A stretch of DNA of 64,000 nucleotides from Bacteriovorax sp. Seq25_V (GCF_000447795.1 NZ_AUNI01000009.1:434001-498000); one strand, 5' to 3'; shown: positions 35,744 to 44,132, numbered from the stretch's first letter. A program made the numbers and translations. The notes: generated from the sequence alone by a model not told the origin.

Positions 35744-36100
35744 CTATTTTTTTGAGAGCACTAGGGCCTTTGCCTTGACTTCATTACAGATATTAACAGA
35801 TAGTGGAAAATAAAAATTCATCCTATTTGTAATTTCAACATTTCCAAGGGAATGAATATTTTCTTTTTTTACAATTTCTTCTATTGTTTCCGTCAGATTT
35901 GATACGGAATAATTTCCGACAGGAATAATTCCTAGAATCATATAGAGACATGTTTCTTCATTTATATCTCTATTGGTGTTAACGAGAATATCACCTGGCT
36001 TTACATCATTTGTTGAAATGATACCGTAGTTATTTGTTTTAGACATTATCGTACATGATGAAACAATCAAAGTAAAAAGAAGAGTGATGATTCTATTCAT
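35744..36100 (-). CDS. Small lipoprotein
   Basis: A 118-residue protein with a lipobox (LIVSSC, Cys16). The mature part reads NTNRDINEETCLYMILGIIPVGNYSVSNLTETIEEIVKKEN, a pattern seen in TRL-like or DUF4156-type small lipoproteins, but I cannot assign a family with confidence. Its ATG lies 8 bp inside the end of the preceding lipoprotein gene, so the two are translationally coupled. Confidence 0.68.
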   Translation of the reverse strand: MNRIITLLFTLIVSSCTIMSKTNNYGIISTNDVKPGDILVNTNRDINEETCLYMILGIIPVGNYSVSNLTETIEEIVKKENIHSLGNVEITNRMNFYFPLSVNICNEVKAKALVLSKK

Positions 36101-36425
36101 GGCATACTCCTGATATTGTGTGATCTTGAGTTATCCATAAAATTGGAAATGCTTTCGTTTTTAGGCTAGAACTGACGTTTGTCAGTATATCACTCTTTTC
36201 ACATAAAGAATCTGGGATTCGATAGAGATCAGGATTAGAGTAGTCATTGCTTATGAATATGAGCGCCTGCCAACGATTCTTTGTAACACTTTCTATCTCG
36301 GTATTTTTAAGAGTTGGAATCGTGTGACTTTTTTCTATCGGTGAACGTTTTACATAATTTGCTTCTAATAGTTGATGTGTACTACAAGAAGAGAAGAGTA
36401 GTATTGGAATAATTAATTTTTTCAT
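36093..36425 (-). CDS. Small lipoprotein, first of a coupled pair
   Basis: A 110-residue protein with a lipobox (LLFSSC, Cys14), predicted lipid-anchored. The mature part has two further cysteines (SLCEKSD, SGVCHE), perhaps a disulphide. The family is not recognised. It overlaps the following lipoprotein gene by 8 bp. Confidence 0.65.
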   Translation of the reverse strand: MKKLIIPILLFSSCSTHQLLEANYVKRSPIEKSHTIPTLKNTEIESVTKNRWQALIFISNDYSNPDLYRIPDSLCEKSDILTNVSSSLKTKAFPILWITQDHTISGVCHE

Positions 36426-36515
36426 AACTAAATTTTATGATGATTTTTTTAAAAGAGTCCACATAAATATACATTTGTTTTTTGTGATGATAAACTTGAT
36501 AAAAATGGAGAGATT

Positions 36516-36725
36516 ATGAATGAAGATTTAATTGGTTCGTGGGTGACGATTGAGCTCACAAGTGGAAAAACTTGGACAGGAAGAATTGAAGAGTGGGATG
36601 AGGACGCTATCTTCATCAGTAATGGCTTTGAGTTTGGACACAAGAGCCACAAAGGTGCTGAATGTACAAATGATGAGGCATCAAAAGTAACACCAACTGA
36701 TTCTCGAGAGTTTGCTGTCGAATAA
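36516..36725 (+). CDS. Small Sm/LSM-fold-like protein
   Basis: A 69-residue cytoplasmic protein behind GGAGAG. The core LIGSWVTIELTSGKTWTGRIEEWDEDAIFIS has the alternating pattern of the Sm1 motif (hydrophobic strand, G-K turn, strand, G-x-I, then an acidic D-x-I strand) used by Hfq and LSM proteins. The C-terminal half lacks a clear Sm2 motif. RNA binding is only a suggestion. It is a single gene on this strand among minus-strand neighbours. Confidence 0.62.
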   Translation: MNEDLIGSWVTIELTSGKTWTGRIEEWDEDAIFISNGFEFGHKSHKGAECTNDEASKVTPTDSREFAVE

Positions 36726-36730
36726 TTTAG

Positions 36731-36943
36731 TTAATAGTGAGGTGGCTTATCATCAGCAGGATTTCGATCTTGTCCTTCTTGAGAAGATTTCTTTTGCTGC
36801 TCTGACATTTGCTCGAGTATATATCTCATTTGATCGATGGTTTTCTGCTGATCAGCAATCACTAAACTAAGCTCGGCTAGCATATCATCTTGATATGAAA
36901 ACTTTACTTCAAGGTCACTAAGTCTTTGTTCTAATTCATTCAT
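36731..36943 (-). CDS. slyX: SlyX family protein
   Basis: A 70-residue coiled-coil protein. MNELEQRLSDLEVKFSYQDDMLAELSLVIADQQKTIDQM and the C-terminal KPPHY are the SlyX signature. Its function is unknown; E. coli slyX neighbours slyD, but that context is absent here. It ends 5 bp from the convergent Sm-like gene and follows the HTH gene on the same strand by one base. Confidence 0.92.
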   Translation of the reverse strand: MNELEQRLSDLEVKFSYQDDMLAELSLVIADQQKTIDQMRYILEQMSEQQKKSSQEGQDRNPADDKPPHY

Positions 36944-36944
36944 A

Positions 36945-37229
36945 TTAAAAAATCTTTCTAATTAAGAAGAACTGGTTTGCAGTCGTCTTTGATAACGGTT
37001 GAAGCTTAATCATATCGCTAAAAATTTCATTTGAAAACTGATAGGCCGAGAGTAGCTTTTCAATATCCGCATCACTAGCTTTAATGATATCTTTTTCCAT
37101 AAAATCAATATTCTTAGGCTTAAGTCCACTTTTTTGTCCTGCGATTAAAAGTGATAACTTTCTTTTTTCTCGCATAAAGCGTAGAACATGACTTTCTGGA
37201 GACTGAAATTTACTCTTTTTATTAATCAC
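36945..37229 (-). CDS. Small XRE-like helix-turn-helix protein
   Basis: A 94-residue protein. LRFMREKRKLSLLIAGQKSGLKPKNIDFMEKDIIKASDADIEKLLSAYQFS follows the XRE pattern: first helix with RxxRKLSL, a second-third helix turn, then a helix with D-x-x-KLLxAY. It should bind DNA; the target is not known. It is probably cotranscribed with slyX, which starts one base later. Confidence 0.75.
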   Translation of the reverse strand: MINKKSKFQSPESHVLRFMREKRKLSLLIAGQKSGLKPKNIDFMEKDIIKASDADIEKLLSAYQFSNEIFSDMIKLQPLSKTTANQFFLIRKIF

Positions 37230-37258
37230 AATATTTTCCTTTATTCTTTGTTATTTAC

Positions 37259-37708
37259 TTATCTATCATCTTTTGGTGAATCCATCACTACATATGTTGA
37301 AATTGAGCTCACTTGAGGGAGAGTTCCTAGTACGTCTGTGTGAAAGAATTTATATGAAGCTAAGTCTTTGGTTTCAACCCTCAGAAGATATTCAAATGAT
37401 CCTGTCACGTTATGACACTCTCGAACCTCTGGCGATTGTACGATTGCCTTTTCAAAATCACGCTGTGCTTTCTTCGTGTGAACAGAAAGACCAACGGTTA
37501 TATAGGCCTTAAAACCAATACCCAATAGAGAGTAGTCAATAACTGCACGGTATCCTTTAATAACACCAATATTTTCAAGTTCTTGTACGCGGCGTAGGCA
37601 GGCAGAAGGGGAGAGACCAATTCTTGAAGATAACTCCGCATTACTGACTCGTCCATCAATTTCCAATTCTTGCAATATTCTTTCGTTAAATTCATCTAAT
37701 TCGATCAT
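37259..37708 (-). CDS. Lrp/AsnC-family regulator
   Basis: A 149-residue regulator. The N-terminal winged helix (LDEFNERILQELEIDGRVSNAELSSRIGLSPSACLRRVQELENIGVIKGYRAVID) and the RAM ligand domain (VTGSFEYLLRVETKDLASYKFFHTDVL) are typical. ATG 37708 is chosen over a TTG three codons earlier. It diverges from a LysE-type amino-acid exporter, the classic arrangement in which an Lrp-type regulator controls export in response to an amino acid. The ligand is not evident. Confidence 0.93.
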   Translation of the reverse strand: MIELDEFNERILQELEIDGRVSNAELSSRIGLSPSACLRRVQELENIGVIKGYRAVIDYSLLGIGFKAYITVGLSVHTKKAQRDFEKAIVQSPEVRECHNVTGSFEYLLRVETKDLASYKFFHTDVLGTLPQVSSISTYVVMDSPKDDR

Positions 37709-37781
37709 ATGTTGCAAATCTTAAGCTTTTTTTGCTGAGAATAGCAAGATAATAAAAATTAAAATCTGCTATCATCTCAGT

Positions 37782-38381
37782 ATGATAAATGAAACAACAT
37801 TGGCTTTAGCTACTTTCGCACTCGTCTCTTCCATTACTCCTGGACCAAATAATATTATGCTAATGAGCTCTGGTACTAATTATGGTTTTAGACGAACGAT
37901 TCCACATATACTTGGGGTGTGTTTAGGATTTGTTTTAATGGTCGCAGTTGTTGGGCTTGGACTGATGCAGATTTTCACTGTGTATCCGATCATTCAAAAA
38001 GTTTTAAAAATTGTTTGTATGATTTATCTCGTTTATCTGTCTTATAAAATTGCGGTATCTTCTCCCGATTTGAAAGCCGATGAAACAAGTGAAGAAGCTA
38101 GGCCATTTACCTTCTTGCAGGCGGCTCTATTTCAGTGGGTGAATCCTAAGGCAATAGCAATGACACTTTCCGCGATTAGTATTTTTGCTCCATCAAATTC
38201 TATCCAGGAGGTTATGAGCGTGGCGATAATATTTGGCCTAGTAAATCTGCCTTCTGTAAGTCTTTGGGTGGTTATCGGCCAGCAGATTCGTAGGTTTCTT
38301 AACGAGCCGAAAAGACTACGTTTTTTTAATTATGTGATGGCATCTTTACTTTTTGCTACTCTGGGATTCATTCTAGGGTAG
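37782..38381 (+). CDS. LysE/RhtB-family amino-acid exporter
   Basis: A 199-residue inner-membrane protein with about six membrane segments. The N-terminal SSITPGPNNIMLMSSGTNYGFRRTIPHILGVCLGF is the LysE/RhtB signature; the middle has FQWVNPKAIAMTLSAIS. It exports amino acids such as lysine, threonine or homoserine lactone; the substrate is unknown. Its divergent neighbour is an Lrp-type regulator, 73 bp away, probably its controller. Confidence 0.93.
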   Translation: MINETTLALATFALVSSITPGPNNIMLMSSGTNYGFRRTIPHILGVCLGFVLMVAVVGLGLMQIFTVYPIIQKVLKIVCMIYLVYLSYKIAVSSPDLKADETSEEARPFTFLQAALFQWVNPKAIAMTLSAISIFAPSNSIQEVMSVAIIFGLVNLPSVSLWVVIGQQIRRFLNEPKRLRFFNYVMASLLFATLGFILG

Positions 38382-38390
38382 AATAGGGAA

Positions 38391-39005
38391 ATGCTAATTT
38401 CTTTTCTACTTACATTATTAGCCTTTTCTCATCCTGGACGAACAATTGAGTCTGGCGAAAATGTTGGCTGTCATATGGATCGCAAGCGCAATATTATGCA
38501 CTGCCATGGTTCGAGTTCAGGACCTACTAGCAAAAAGGAATCTTACTCCCGCGACCTTTTTGGCGGATGGATTGATAGCGACTCTGACTGTCAAGACACA
38601 CGAGCAGAAATTCTAATTAGTCGCTCATTAGAAAAAGTATTTCTTGATAAGAAGGGTTGCAATGTGACTGAGGGGCTGTGGAATGATTTTTATTATGATG
38701 AAATTCTAACTAAAGCATCCGAAATTGATATCGATCATGTTGTTCCTTTGAAGGAAGCCCATGAGCGTGTAGATAAAAAATGGAGTCGTGAGCAAAGAGT
38801 AAAGTTTGCCAATGATCCTGAGAATCTGGTGATTACAAATCTAAGTTATAATCGGCAGAAAGGTTCGAAAAGCCCACTAGAGTGGCTACCAGTGAATAAA
38901 GCTTATGCTTGTAAGTATGTCACGCGCTGGATCTATATTAAAAATAAGTATGCTATTCCTCTGCACTACGAAGTTGCTAAACTTAAAATAGAACTTTGTA
39001 AATAA
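38391..39005 (+). CDS. Secreted HNH nuclease (DUF1524-type)
   Basis: A 204-residue protein with a signal peptide (MLISFLLTLLAFSHP). It begins with a small Cys-His segment (NVGCHMDRKRNIMHCHG, as in YHxH-type modules of secreted nucleases). The nuclease core IDIDHVVPLKEAH...KFANDPENLVITNLSYNRQKGSKSPLEWLP has the HNH triad (D-H, N, N-x-x-K) of the DUF1524/GmrSD C-terminal family. Six cysteines suggest periplasmic folding. It would degrade external DNA or RNA, perhaps prey nucleic acid (inference). It lies 9 bp after the exporter. Confidence 0.86.
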   Translation: MLISFLLTLLAFSHPGRTIESGENVGCHMDRKRNIMHCHGSSSGPTSKKESYSRDLFGGWIDSDSDCQDTRAEILISRSLEKVFLDKKGCNVTEGLWNDFYYDEILTKASEIDIDHVVPLKEAHERVDKKWSREQRVKFANDPENLVITNLSYNRQKGSKSPLEWLPVNKAYACKYVTRWIYIKNKYAIPLHYEVAKLKIELCK

Positions 39006-39116
39006 AAACTACTTGTTACTATAAAGAATTCTTGATTGATAGGCAGGAAGTATCCTCTTCTTTTCGCTGCAAACTTAATTATAATTTTAAAAATTATTGT
39101 TAAGGAAATAAAGTAT

Positions 39117-39734
39117 TTGAGACCCGTATTCATTCCAATTTTATTCTTACTTACTTCATGTAGTATGAAGTATGGTGTTCTTGTTGGTGGGCAGCGAGAA
39201 ACGCATAAGGAGACATATCGAAAAACATTGGATGGAAGCTCTGATGGAATCCGTGTTCCAGATTTTATCGGCAAAGGTGAGGGCTATCATTTTGGCATCT
39301 CTGAAGAGTCTGCTCACTTTGTAACTAAGATGTTCTACTATCACAATACTTATCCTGAGCAAGAGTACACAACGGCCGGGACGAAGTATAAAACAAATTT
39401 GAAAGAGAAGGGTTTTGCGACGACTCTTGCCCTCAAAATGTGGATCTTCCAGCCCTTTGTTGGATTTAAAACTTACAATACAATACTTACTATCGATAAA
39501 GATTCAGTAAAGGATAATTATAGTATCTTTACCTATGGTTTAAATGTTGAAATTCCTCTTTCTCGACACCTTCGAGTCTATGCTGGTTATTCACTTAATA
39601 AGAAAAAAACTAATACTTATGAAAATATGATGAAGCTTGATCTTGAAAAATCACATAAACAGCTTAGTGCTGGTCTTCGCTGGAACTTTGGGGCAGTAAA
39701 GGCAATTTCAGCTGATGCTACACCTAAAGAGTAA
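39117..39734 (+). CDS. Lipoprotein, paralogue 1 of a pair flanking a cold-shock gene
   Basis: A 205-residue protein with a lipobox (FLLTSC). Start TTG 39117 is chosen because AAGGAA lies 9 bases upstream and the signal peptide begins there. The mature part shares a clear pattern with the gene at 40295: SMKYGVLVGGQRETHKETY, YHFGISEESA, TTAGTKYKTNLKEKGFATTLALKMWIFQPFVGFK, RVYAGYSLNKKKT, and a terminal LRWNFG. Alternating strands and the C-terminal WNF suggest a small beta-barrel. The function is unknown. Confidence 0.75.
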   Translation: MRPVFIPILFLLTSCSMKYGVLVGGQRETHKETYRKTLDGSSDGIRVPDFIGKGEGYHFGISEESAHFVTKMFYYHNTYPEQEYTTAGTKYKTNLKEKGFATTLALKMWIFQPFVGFKTYNTILTIDKDSVKDNYSIFTYGLNVEIPLSRHLRVYAGYSLNKKKTNTYENMMKLDLEKSHKQLSAGLRWNFGAVKAISADATPKE

Positions 39735-39798
39735 TACTTCGACTTTTATCTAAACTATGCTAATCTTAGGAATCAGTACCACTCAAGAGGATTAGTTT

Positions 39799-40200
39799 AT
39801 GAAAGCAAAGCTTTTAAGATATGACATGACAAAAACAAAGAACCGCAAACGTACGGACTTTGAAGTTTCAGAACAAACAGAGTCTGCCGTAATCGCGCGT
39901 CTTGAAAAAATTCACAAGGGCGAAAAATTTGTCGCATTTCATGAACTTGTTTGGAGTGAGGAAGAACCAGAAGAGAAAGTTGAACAGAAGATTGTTGAGG
40001 TGTTTACTGGAGAAGTGAAGTACTTTGATGCTACTAAAGGCTTTGGCTTTATTCGTCCAGATATTGAGGATGCGGAAGATTTATTTTTTCATGTCACAGC
40101 ATTATCAACAAAAGAAATTTCTGACGGAGAAGCTGTTGAGTACGAAATTGGTTATGGCCCGAAAGGTCCTGTTGCGATCAAAATTAAACCACTAGAGTAA
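39799..40200 (+). CDS. Cold-shock-domain protein with N-terminal extension
   Basis: A 133-residue protein. Residues 1-65 are charged and unrecognised. The cold-shock domain follows: GEVKYFDATKGFGFIRPDI with RNP1 (KGFGFI) and DLFFHVTAL with RNP2, ending in a GPKGPVAIKIK strand. Such domains bind single-stranded nucleic acid. Most bacterial Csp proteins have only 65-70 residues, so the extension is unusual; the acidic linker (SEEEPEEKVEQK) precedes the domain. The gene lies between the two paralogous lipoproteins. Confidence 0.88.
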   Translation: MKAKLLRYDMTKTKNRKRTDFEVSEQTESAVIARLEKIHKGEKFVAFHELVWSEEEPEEKVEQKIVEVFTGEVKYFDATKGFGFIRPDIEDAEDLFFHVTALSTKEISDGEAVEYEIGYGPKGPVAIKIKPLE

Positions 40201-40294
40201 GTTAAGAAATCTTATCAGCCAGTTGGGCATTTAATAATATATATTATTTCATAATCTTTTATAATTAAATTTTAATTTTATAAAAGGTTAGGTT

Positions 40295-40891
40295 ATGAAA
40301 AAAATAGTTTTGCTCTTTTTTATTATTATGTGCAGCTCTTGTAGTGTGAAGTATGGACTGTTACTTGGCGGTCAGAAAGAAGAGTACACGGAAACACTTG
40401 AAGCTAGAACTTTCTCATTTGGTTCACCACAAACAATAAACTATCCCCAATATCAAAACTCTACCAATGGCTATCATGTAGGAATCTCTGAGGAATCTGA
40501 ATATCTTCTCACAAAAATAACTTATTTCAGTAATTCCTATGGTGACAAAAAATATGAAGTAGCTGGTAAGTCATATGATACGTCTTTAAAAGAGAGTGGG
40601 GTCAATGCGACGATTGCATGGAAAGTTTGGTGGTTTCAACCATTCATTGGAGTAAAAAAATTCTCTTCTAATTATGTTGTAAATGGTGAAACGACAAAGG
40701 ATAGTTACAATACTTTAGATCTTGGAGTGGACTTTGAAGTTCCTCTAAAGGAAGATCTCTTTATTTATGCAGGTTATGCAACAAGTAAAAGAACTAACTT
40801 TGGATTTATTGGAGGGGCTTCTGTCACTCAAAGTATAAAGCATGATGCGCTTAAGTTTGGACTACGATGGAATTTTGTTTCTCTAAAGTAA
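40295..40891 (+). CDS. Lipoprotein, paralogue 2 of a pair flanking a cold-shock gene
   Basis: A 198-residue protein with a lipobox (IIMCSSC, Cys14). It shares with the gene at 39117 the blocks SVKYGLLLGGQKEEYTET, YHVGISEESEYLLTKITYF, YEVAGKSYDTSLKESGVNATIAWKVWWFQPFIGVK, DFEVPLKEDLFIYAGYATSKR and LRWNF. A shared ancestor by tandem duplication is clear. A small barrel is suggested by the alternating strands. It converges on the DUF5522-like gene with 9 bp of overlap. Confidence 0.76.
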   Translation: MKKIVLLFFIIMCSSCSVKYGLLLGGQKEEYTETLEARTFSFGSPQTINYPQYQNSTNGYHVGISEESEYLLTKITYFSNSYGDKKYEVAGKSYDTSLKESGVNATIAWKVWWFQPFIGVKKFSSNYVVNGETTKDSYNTLDLGVDFEVPLKEDLFIYAGYATSKRTNFGFIGGASVTQSIKHDALKFGLRWNFVSLK

Positions 40892-41302
40892 TCCACTAAT
40901 TGTATCAATATCTAGTCCTTGATCTTCAAAGTGTTTAACATGATAGAGTTCGAGGACTTGAAAGTTAAATACTTTTACAAGAGCGCAAGTTTCCCCCTTT
41001 ATCTTAACAAGTCGAAACTTACTCATATTCAAATTAGATAATTTTTCAACTTTCTTAGGTTTGCCAAAAGCTGAAGCGAGGATACTTGAAGCTATTTCTG
41101 GTTCGTCAGGTATATGTATAGTGAAAATCTCAAGGGCCTCTTGAAAATTTGAGTCATCAACAACTTCAAATTGAAGCCCTTCTTTTTTTACTGTGAATCC
41201 ATATGGACAGTGAAGACAGCTGGTTTTACAGCAAGACCCGCGCTTACGTAAGAAGTGCGAGGTCTTAATATCACGTCCATCTTTTGAGTATGTCAGTTCC
41301 AA
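40883..41302 (-). CDS. DUF5522-domain protein
   Basis: A 139-residue protein. The N-terminus MELTYSKDGRDIKTSHFLRKRGSCCKTSCLHCPYGF matches the DUF5522 motif (FLxxRGxCCxxxCxHCPYG), a likely metal-binding cysteine cluster. The C-terminal half is unrecognised. It starts one base after the stop of the PhnA-like gene, so the two are cotranscribed. The function is unknown. Confidence 0.8.
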   Translation of the reverse strand: MELTYSKDGRDIKTSHFLRKRGSCCKTSCLHCPYGFTVKKEGLQFEVVDDSNFQEALEIFTIHIPDEPEIASSILASAFGKPKKVEKLSNLNMSKFRLVKIKGETCALVKVFNFQVLELYHVKHFEDQGLDIDTISGLL

Positions 41303-41303
41303 G

Positions 41304-41648
41304 TTATGCTTTCTTTACAACTGAACATTTAAGATACATTGATCCATGTCCGTCGATTTTACAAGAAATGTCGTGGTCATTAACTGGTTCATCAAGAAGT
41401 CTAATATTCTTTACTTTTGTTCCTGACTTAATTGTGCTCTTTCCTGCTTTAAGGTCTTTTATAACTGTTACTGAATCACCATTAACAAGTTGTACTCCAT
41501 TTGCATCGAGAAATTTTGGTACATCAGATTCTTCTGCTACTGCTTCAAGACTCCATTCATGGAAACACTCTGGGCAAATCCATAGTGAACCGTCAGTGTA
41601 TCCGTACGGTGATTGGCATTTTGGGCATGGTTTGTTGTCATCGCTCAT
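41304..41648 (-). CDS. yjdM: PhnA/YjdM-like zinc-ribbon protein
   Basis: A 114-residue protein. The N-terminal zinc ribbon CPKCQSPYGYTDGSLWICPECFHEW has two CxxC pairs; the C-terminal domain (DANGVQLVNGDSVTVIKDLKAGKSTIKSGTKVKNIRL) is the SH3-like PhnA domain. This is the YjdM/PhnA family. Despite the old name it is not required for phosphonate use; its role is unclear. It is cotranscribed with the DUF5522 gene. Confidence 0.93.
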   Translation of the reverse strand: MSDDNKPCPKCQSPYGYTDGSLWICPECFHEWSLEAVAEESDVPKFLDANGVQLVNGDSVTVIKDLKAGKSTIKSGTKVKNIRLLDEPVNDHDISCKIDGHGSMYLKCSVVKKA

Positions 41649-41672
41649 TTTCTCTTCCTATTAGTTATTATA

Positions 41673-43355
41673 TTATTTAAGTTCTCTTCTTAAAATTTTT
41701 CCTACATTATTCTTTGGTAATTCATTTCTAAATTCAACATACTTTGGTTTTTTGTAACCAGTTAGTTTCTCTCTTAGAAATGCTCTTATTTCTTCTTCTG
41801 TTAGAGACTGATCTTTTTTTACTACGAAAATCTTGATCGCCTCCCCTGAATGCTCGTCAGCAATACCAATCGCACCGGCCTCTGCAACTTTTGGGTGCAT
41901 CATCGCTACATCTTCAAGTTCGTTTGGATAAACATTAAAACCTGAAACCACAATCATATCTTTTAGGCGATCAACGATTGAAACAAATCCTTCATCGTCA
42001 ATAACTGCGATATCTCCAGTCTTAAGCCAGCCATCTTGAGTTAGAACTTTCTCAGTTTCCAAAGGATTTTTATAGTAACCTTGCATAACTTGAAATCCTT
42101 TAACACAAAGCTCTCCTCGAGTATTAAGCCCAAGATCATTTCCGTTTTCATCAACGACTTTAACTTCTGTTGAAGGTAGTGGAAGTCCAATCGTTCCAAG
42201 CTTGTCTCCGCCATCAACTGGATTACAAGAAACAACCGGAGACGCCTCAGTTAGACCATAGCCTTCGATTACTTTTGTTTTTGTTCTCTCTGTCCATTCG
42301 TTTGCAACACTTCTTTTAAGCGCCATTCCACCAGCAACTGAGAATTTTAATGTCGACCAATCAACAGTTTCAAAATCTTCGTTTGCAAGCATACCGGCGA
42401 GTAGTGTGCTTACAACTGTCATCACAGTAGGCTTTGACTCATTGATTGTTTTTAAAAATCCTTTGATGTCACGTGGGTTAGTGATGAGAACATTGTGCAT
42501 ACCTCTTTGGAAAAAACCAAAGCAATTCACTGTTAAGCAAAATACGTGATAGCAAGGTAGAGCGGCAATTGAAATCTCATTCCCTTTTTCAAGTGAGGGA
42601 TTCATCCATGTTGACATTTGTGCTTGATTTGCAAGCATGTTTTGGTGAGTTAGTACTGCTGCCTTCATGATACCAGTTGTTCCACCAGTGTATTGAAGTA
42701 GAGCAACATCATTTCTTGTTACAGGAGCTTGTTGATATACATACTTTGAACCTTTTGAAAGAGCTTCGTTAAATGTATGAAGCGTCGCTTGATTCCTTTT
42801 TGCTGCTGATGCTAAATCAAATTCAGGAATCATCTTTTTTACGTAACGAATAACTGCGTTAGTAAGAGTTTTCTTTACGAACGGAAAGCAATCACCAACT
42901 TCAGTTCTAATGATATGTTTGATCTTTGTCTCTGGTAGAACTTCGCAAAGTTTGTCTGCTATATTCTCAAAAACAACTATTGCAGAAGCTTCAGAGTCAA
43001 CGAGTGACTTCTTCATCTCTGTCAAAGTATATAGAGGGTTTAAGTTAACAGCAATTAAACCAGCTCGAAGAATACCGTATAAAGCTATTGGGTATTGAAG
43101 AAGGTTTGGCATTTGAATAACAACCTTTGAACCTTTTTGAAGCTTCAATTCATTTTGGAGGTAACTAGCAAATTTCTTTGATTCGTGATCAATGTCATTA
43201 AATGACATCTTAATTCCCATATTTGAATAGGCTGTTTTGTCACCATATATTTTGATTGTATCTTCAAGCATTTGATTGAGTGAATCGTACTGGTTAATAT
43301 CTATTTCGTGATCCACACCTGTAGGGTAGCTCTTCAGCCAAGGTTTTGTACTCAT
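41673..43355 (-). CDS. fadD: Long-chain fatty-acid CoA ligase
   Basis: A 560-residue enzyme activating fatty acids with ATP and CoA for beta-oxidation or lipid reuse. The AMP-binding motif LLQYTGGTTGIMKAAVLTH, the A8 motif (DGWLKTGDIAVIDDEGFVSIVDRLKDMI) and the C-terminal catalytic Lys in NELPKNNVGKILRREL are present. N-terminal MSTKPWLKSYPTGVDHEIDINQY matches FadD. The start overlaps the TetR gene by four bases (ATGA), so the two are coupled and likely under the same promoter and operator upstream of the regulator. Confidence 0.95.
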   Translation of the reverse strand: MSTKPWLKSYPTGVDHEIDINQYDSLNQMLEDTIKIYGDKTAYSNMGIKMSFNDIDHESKKFASYLQNELKLQKGSKVVIQMPNLLQYPIALYGILRAGLIAVNLNPLYTLTEMKKSLVDSEASAIVVFENIADKLCEVLPETKIKHIIRTEVGDCFPFVKKTLTNAVIRYVKKMIPEFDLASAAKRNQATLHTFNEALSKGSKYVYQQAPVTRNDVALLQYTGGTTGIMKAAVLTHQNMLANQAQMSTWMNPSLEKGNEISIAALPCYHVFCLTVNCFGFFQRGMHNVLITNPRDIKGFLKTINESKPTVMTVVSTLLAGMLANEDFETVDWSTLKFSVAGGMALKRSVANEWTERTKTKVIEGYGLTEASPVVSCNPVDGGDKLGTIGLPLPSTEVKVVDENGNDLGLNTRGELCVKGFQVMQGYYKNPLETEKVLTQDGWLKTGDIAVIDDEGFVSIVDRLKDMIVVSGFNVYPNELEDVAMMHPKVAEAGAIGIADEHSGEAIKIFVVKKDQSLTEEEIRAFLREKLTGYKKPKYVEFRNELPKNNVGKILRRELK

Positions 43356-43963
43356 AAATCCTGTCTCACTTTATTAAAGCTAAGTGTTTTTAAAAAATTA
43401 TACTCAAGTGCTTCTTCATCTGAGAATGATCCATTCTCAAGAAAGAAGCTAAATCGTTTATCAAGAAGCAATAGGGTGAATCCGTGAATCAAGCTCCATG
43501 TTCGGAGTGCTGTAGCTTCGACTCTACGTTCACTATAATCTGGAAATACCTCTGCAATCATTTCTTCGAGTCGTCCAAAGCATTGCTTCAAGGCGCGATG
43601 AAATTCTGGGTTTTTACTGTCGACTTTTGAACCAAACATCAGTTGGTAAAGAGCTGGATTTCTTTTGGCGAATCCTATATATCCTTTTCCAATTAGCATC
43701 GCTTTTTTTGGGTCTGCCGGATCACAGTCTTTTGCCGAATTCTGAATTTCTTCAGAGAGTTGTTTATAACCTTCAGCTGCTACAGATGCTAGAAAGTTAG
43801 AAGCATTCTTAAAGTGATGTGAAGGTGCTGTTGCCGAAACTCCAGCACGGGCTGCACACTTTCTAAGTGTTAAGCCTTCATATCCTTGTTCATCAAGAAT
43901 TTCTTGTGCAGCAATAAGGAGGGCCTGTCGTAGGTCCCCGTGGTGATAGTTCGTATTTGGCAT
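43352..43963 (-). CDS. TetR-family regulator of the fadD operon
   Basis: A 203-residue regulator. NYHHGDLRQALLIAAQEILDEQGYEGLTLRKCAARAGVSATAPSHHFKN is the TetR helix-turn-helix; the C-terminal part (FAKRNPALYQLMFGS) is the TetR_C ligand domain type common near fatty-acid genes. ATG 43963 is preferred over a TTG three codons earlier. A perfect palindrome lies just upstream. It is the first gene of the operon with fadD, which suggests that acyl-CoA or a fatty acid relieves repression (inference). Confidence 0.93.
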   Translation of the reverse strand: MPNTNYHHGDLRQALLIAAQEILDEQGYEGLTLRKCAARAGVSATAPSHHFKNASNFLASVAAEGYKQLSEEIQNSAKDCDPADPKKAMLIGKGYIGFAKRNPALYQLMFGSKVDSKNPEFHRALKQCFGRLEEMIAEVFPDYSERRVEATALRTWSLIHGFTLLLLDKRFSFFLENGSFSDEEALEYNFLKTLSFNKVRQDL

Positions 43964-43971
43964 AGGGATCA

Positions 43972-44003
43972 ATTATACCAATCTATCTTTACAGTGTAAA
44001 GAT
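43972..44003 (-). promoter_or_regulatory. tetR-fadD promoter with overlapping operator, near-leaderless
   Basis: On the minus strand, TTTACA (43995-44000) and TATAAT (43972-43977) are spaced by exactly 17 bp, an excellent housekeeping promoter. The perfect palindrome ATCTTTAC-AGT-GTAAAGAT (43985-44003) covers the -35 and spacer, a typical TetR operator. The -10 ends only 8 bases before the ATG, so the transcript should start within a base or two of it. Confidence 0.78.
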
Positions 44004-44132
44004 GAGTTAATTGAATAAACTTTTTGTCACGCTTGTGGCCACCCTTTTTAATATTATATAAAGTGAATACACTTAGGAATATTGATGCAAGAGGTCTAGT
44101 CGGTAACTACGTACCTAAGTTAAGTTAACAAT

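Noticed and set aside
40201-40294. Very AT-rich gap as a replication or binding site.
   Set aside because: No DnaA boxes or iterated repeats are visible; it is likely an ordinary promoter region.
44071-44120. Leader hairpin ACTTAGG/CCTAAGT before carbonic anhydrase as a riboswitch.
   Set aside because: A 7-bp stem with a 36-base loop is weak, and no known metabolite motif is seen.
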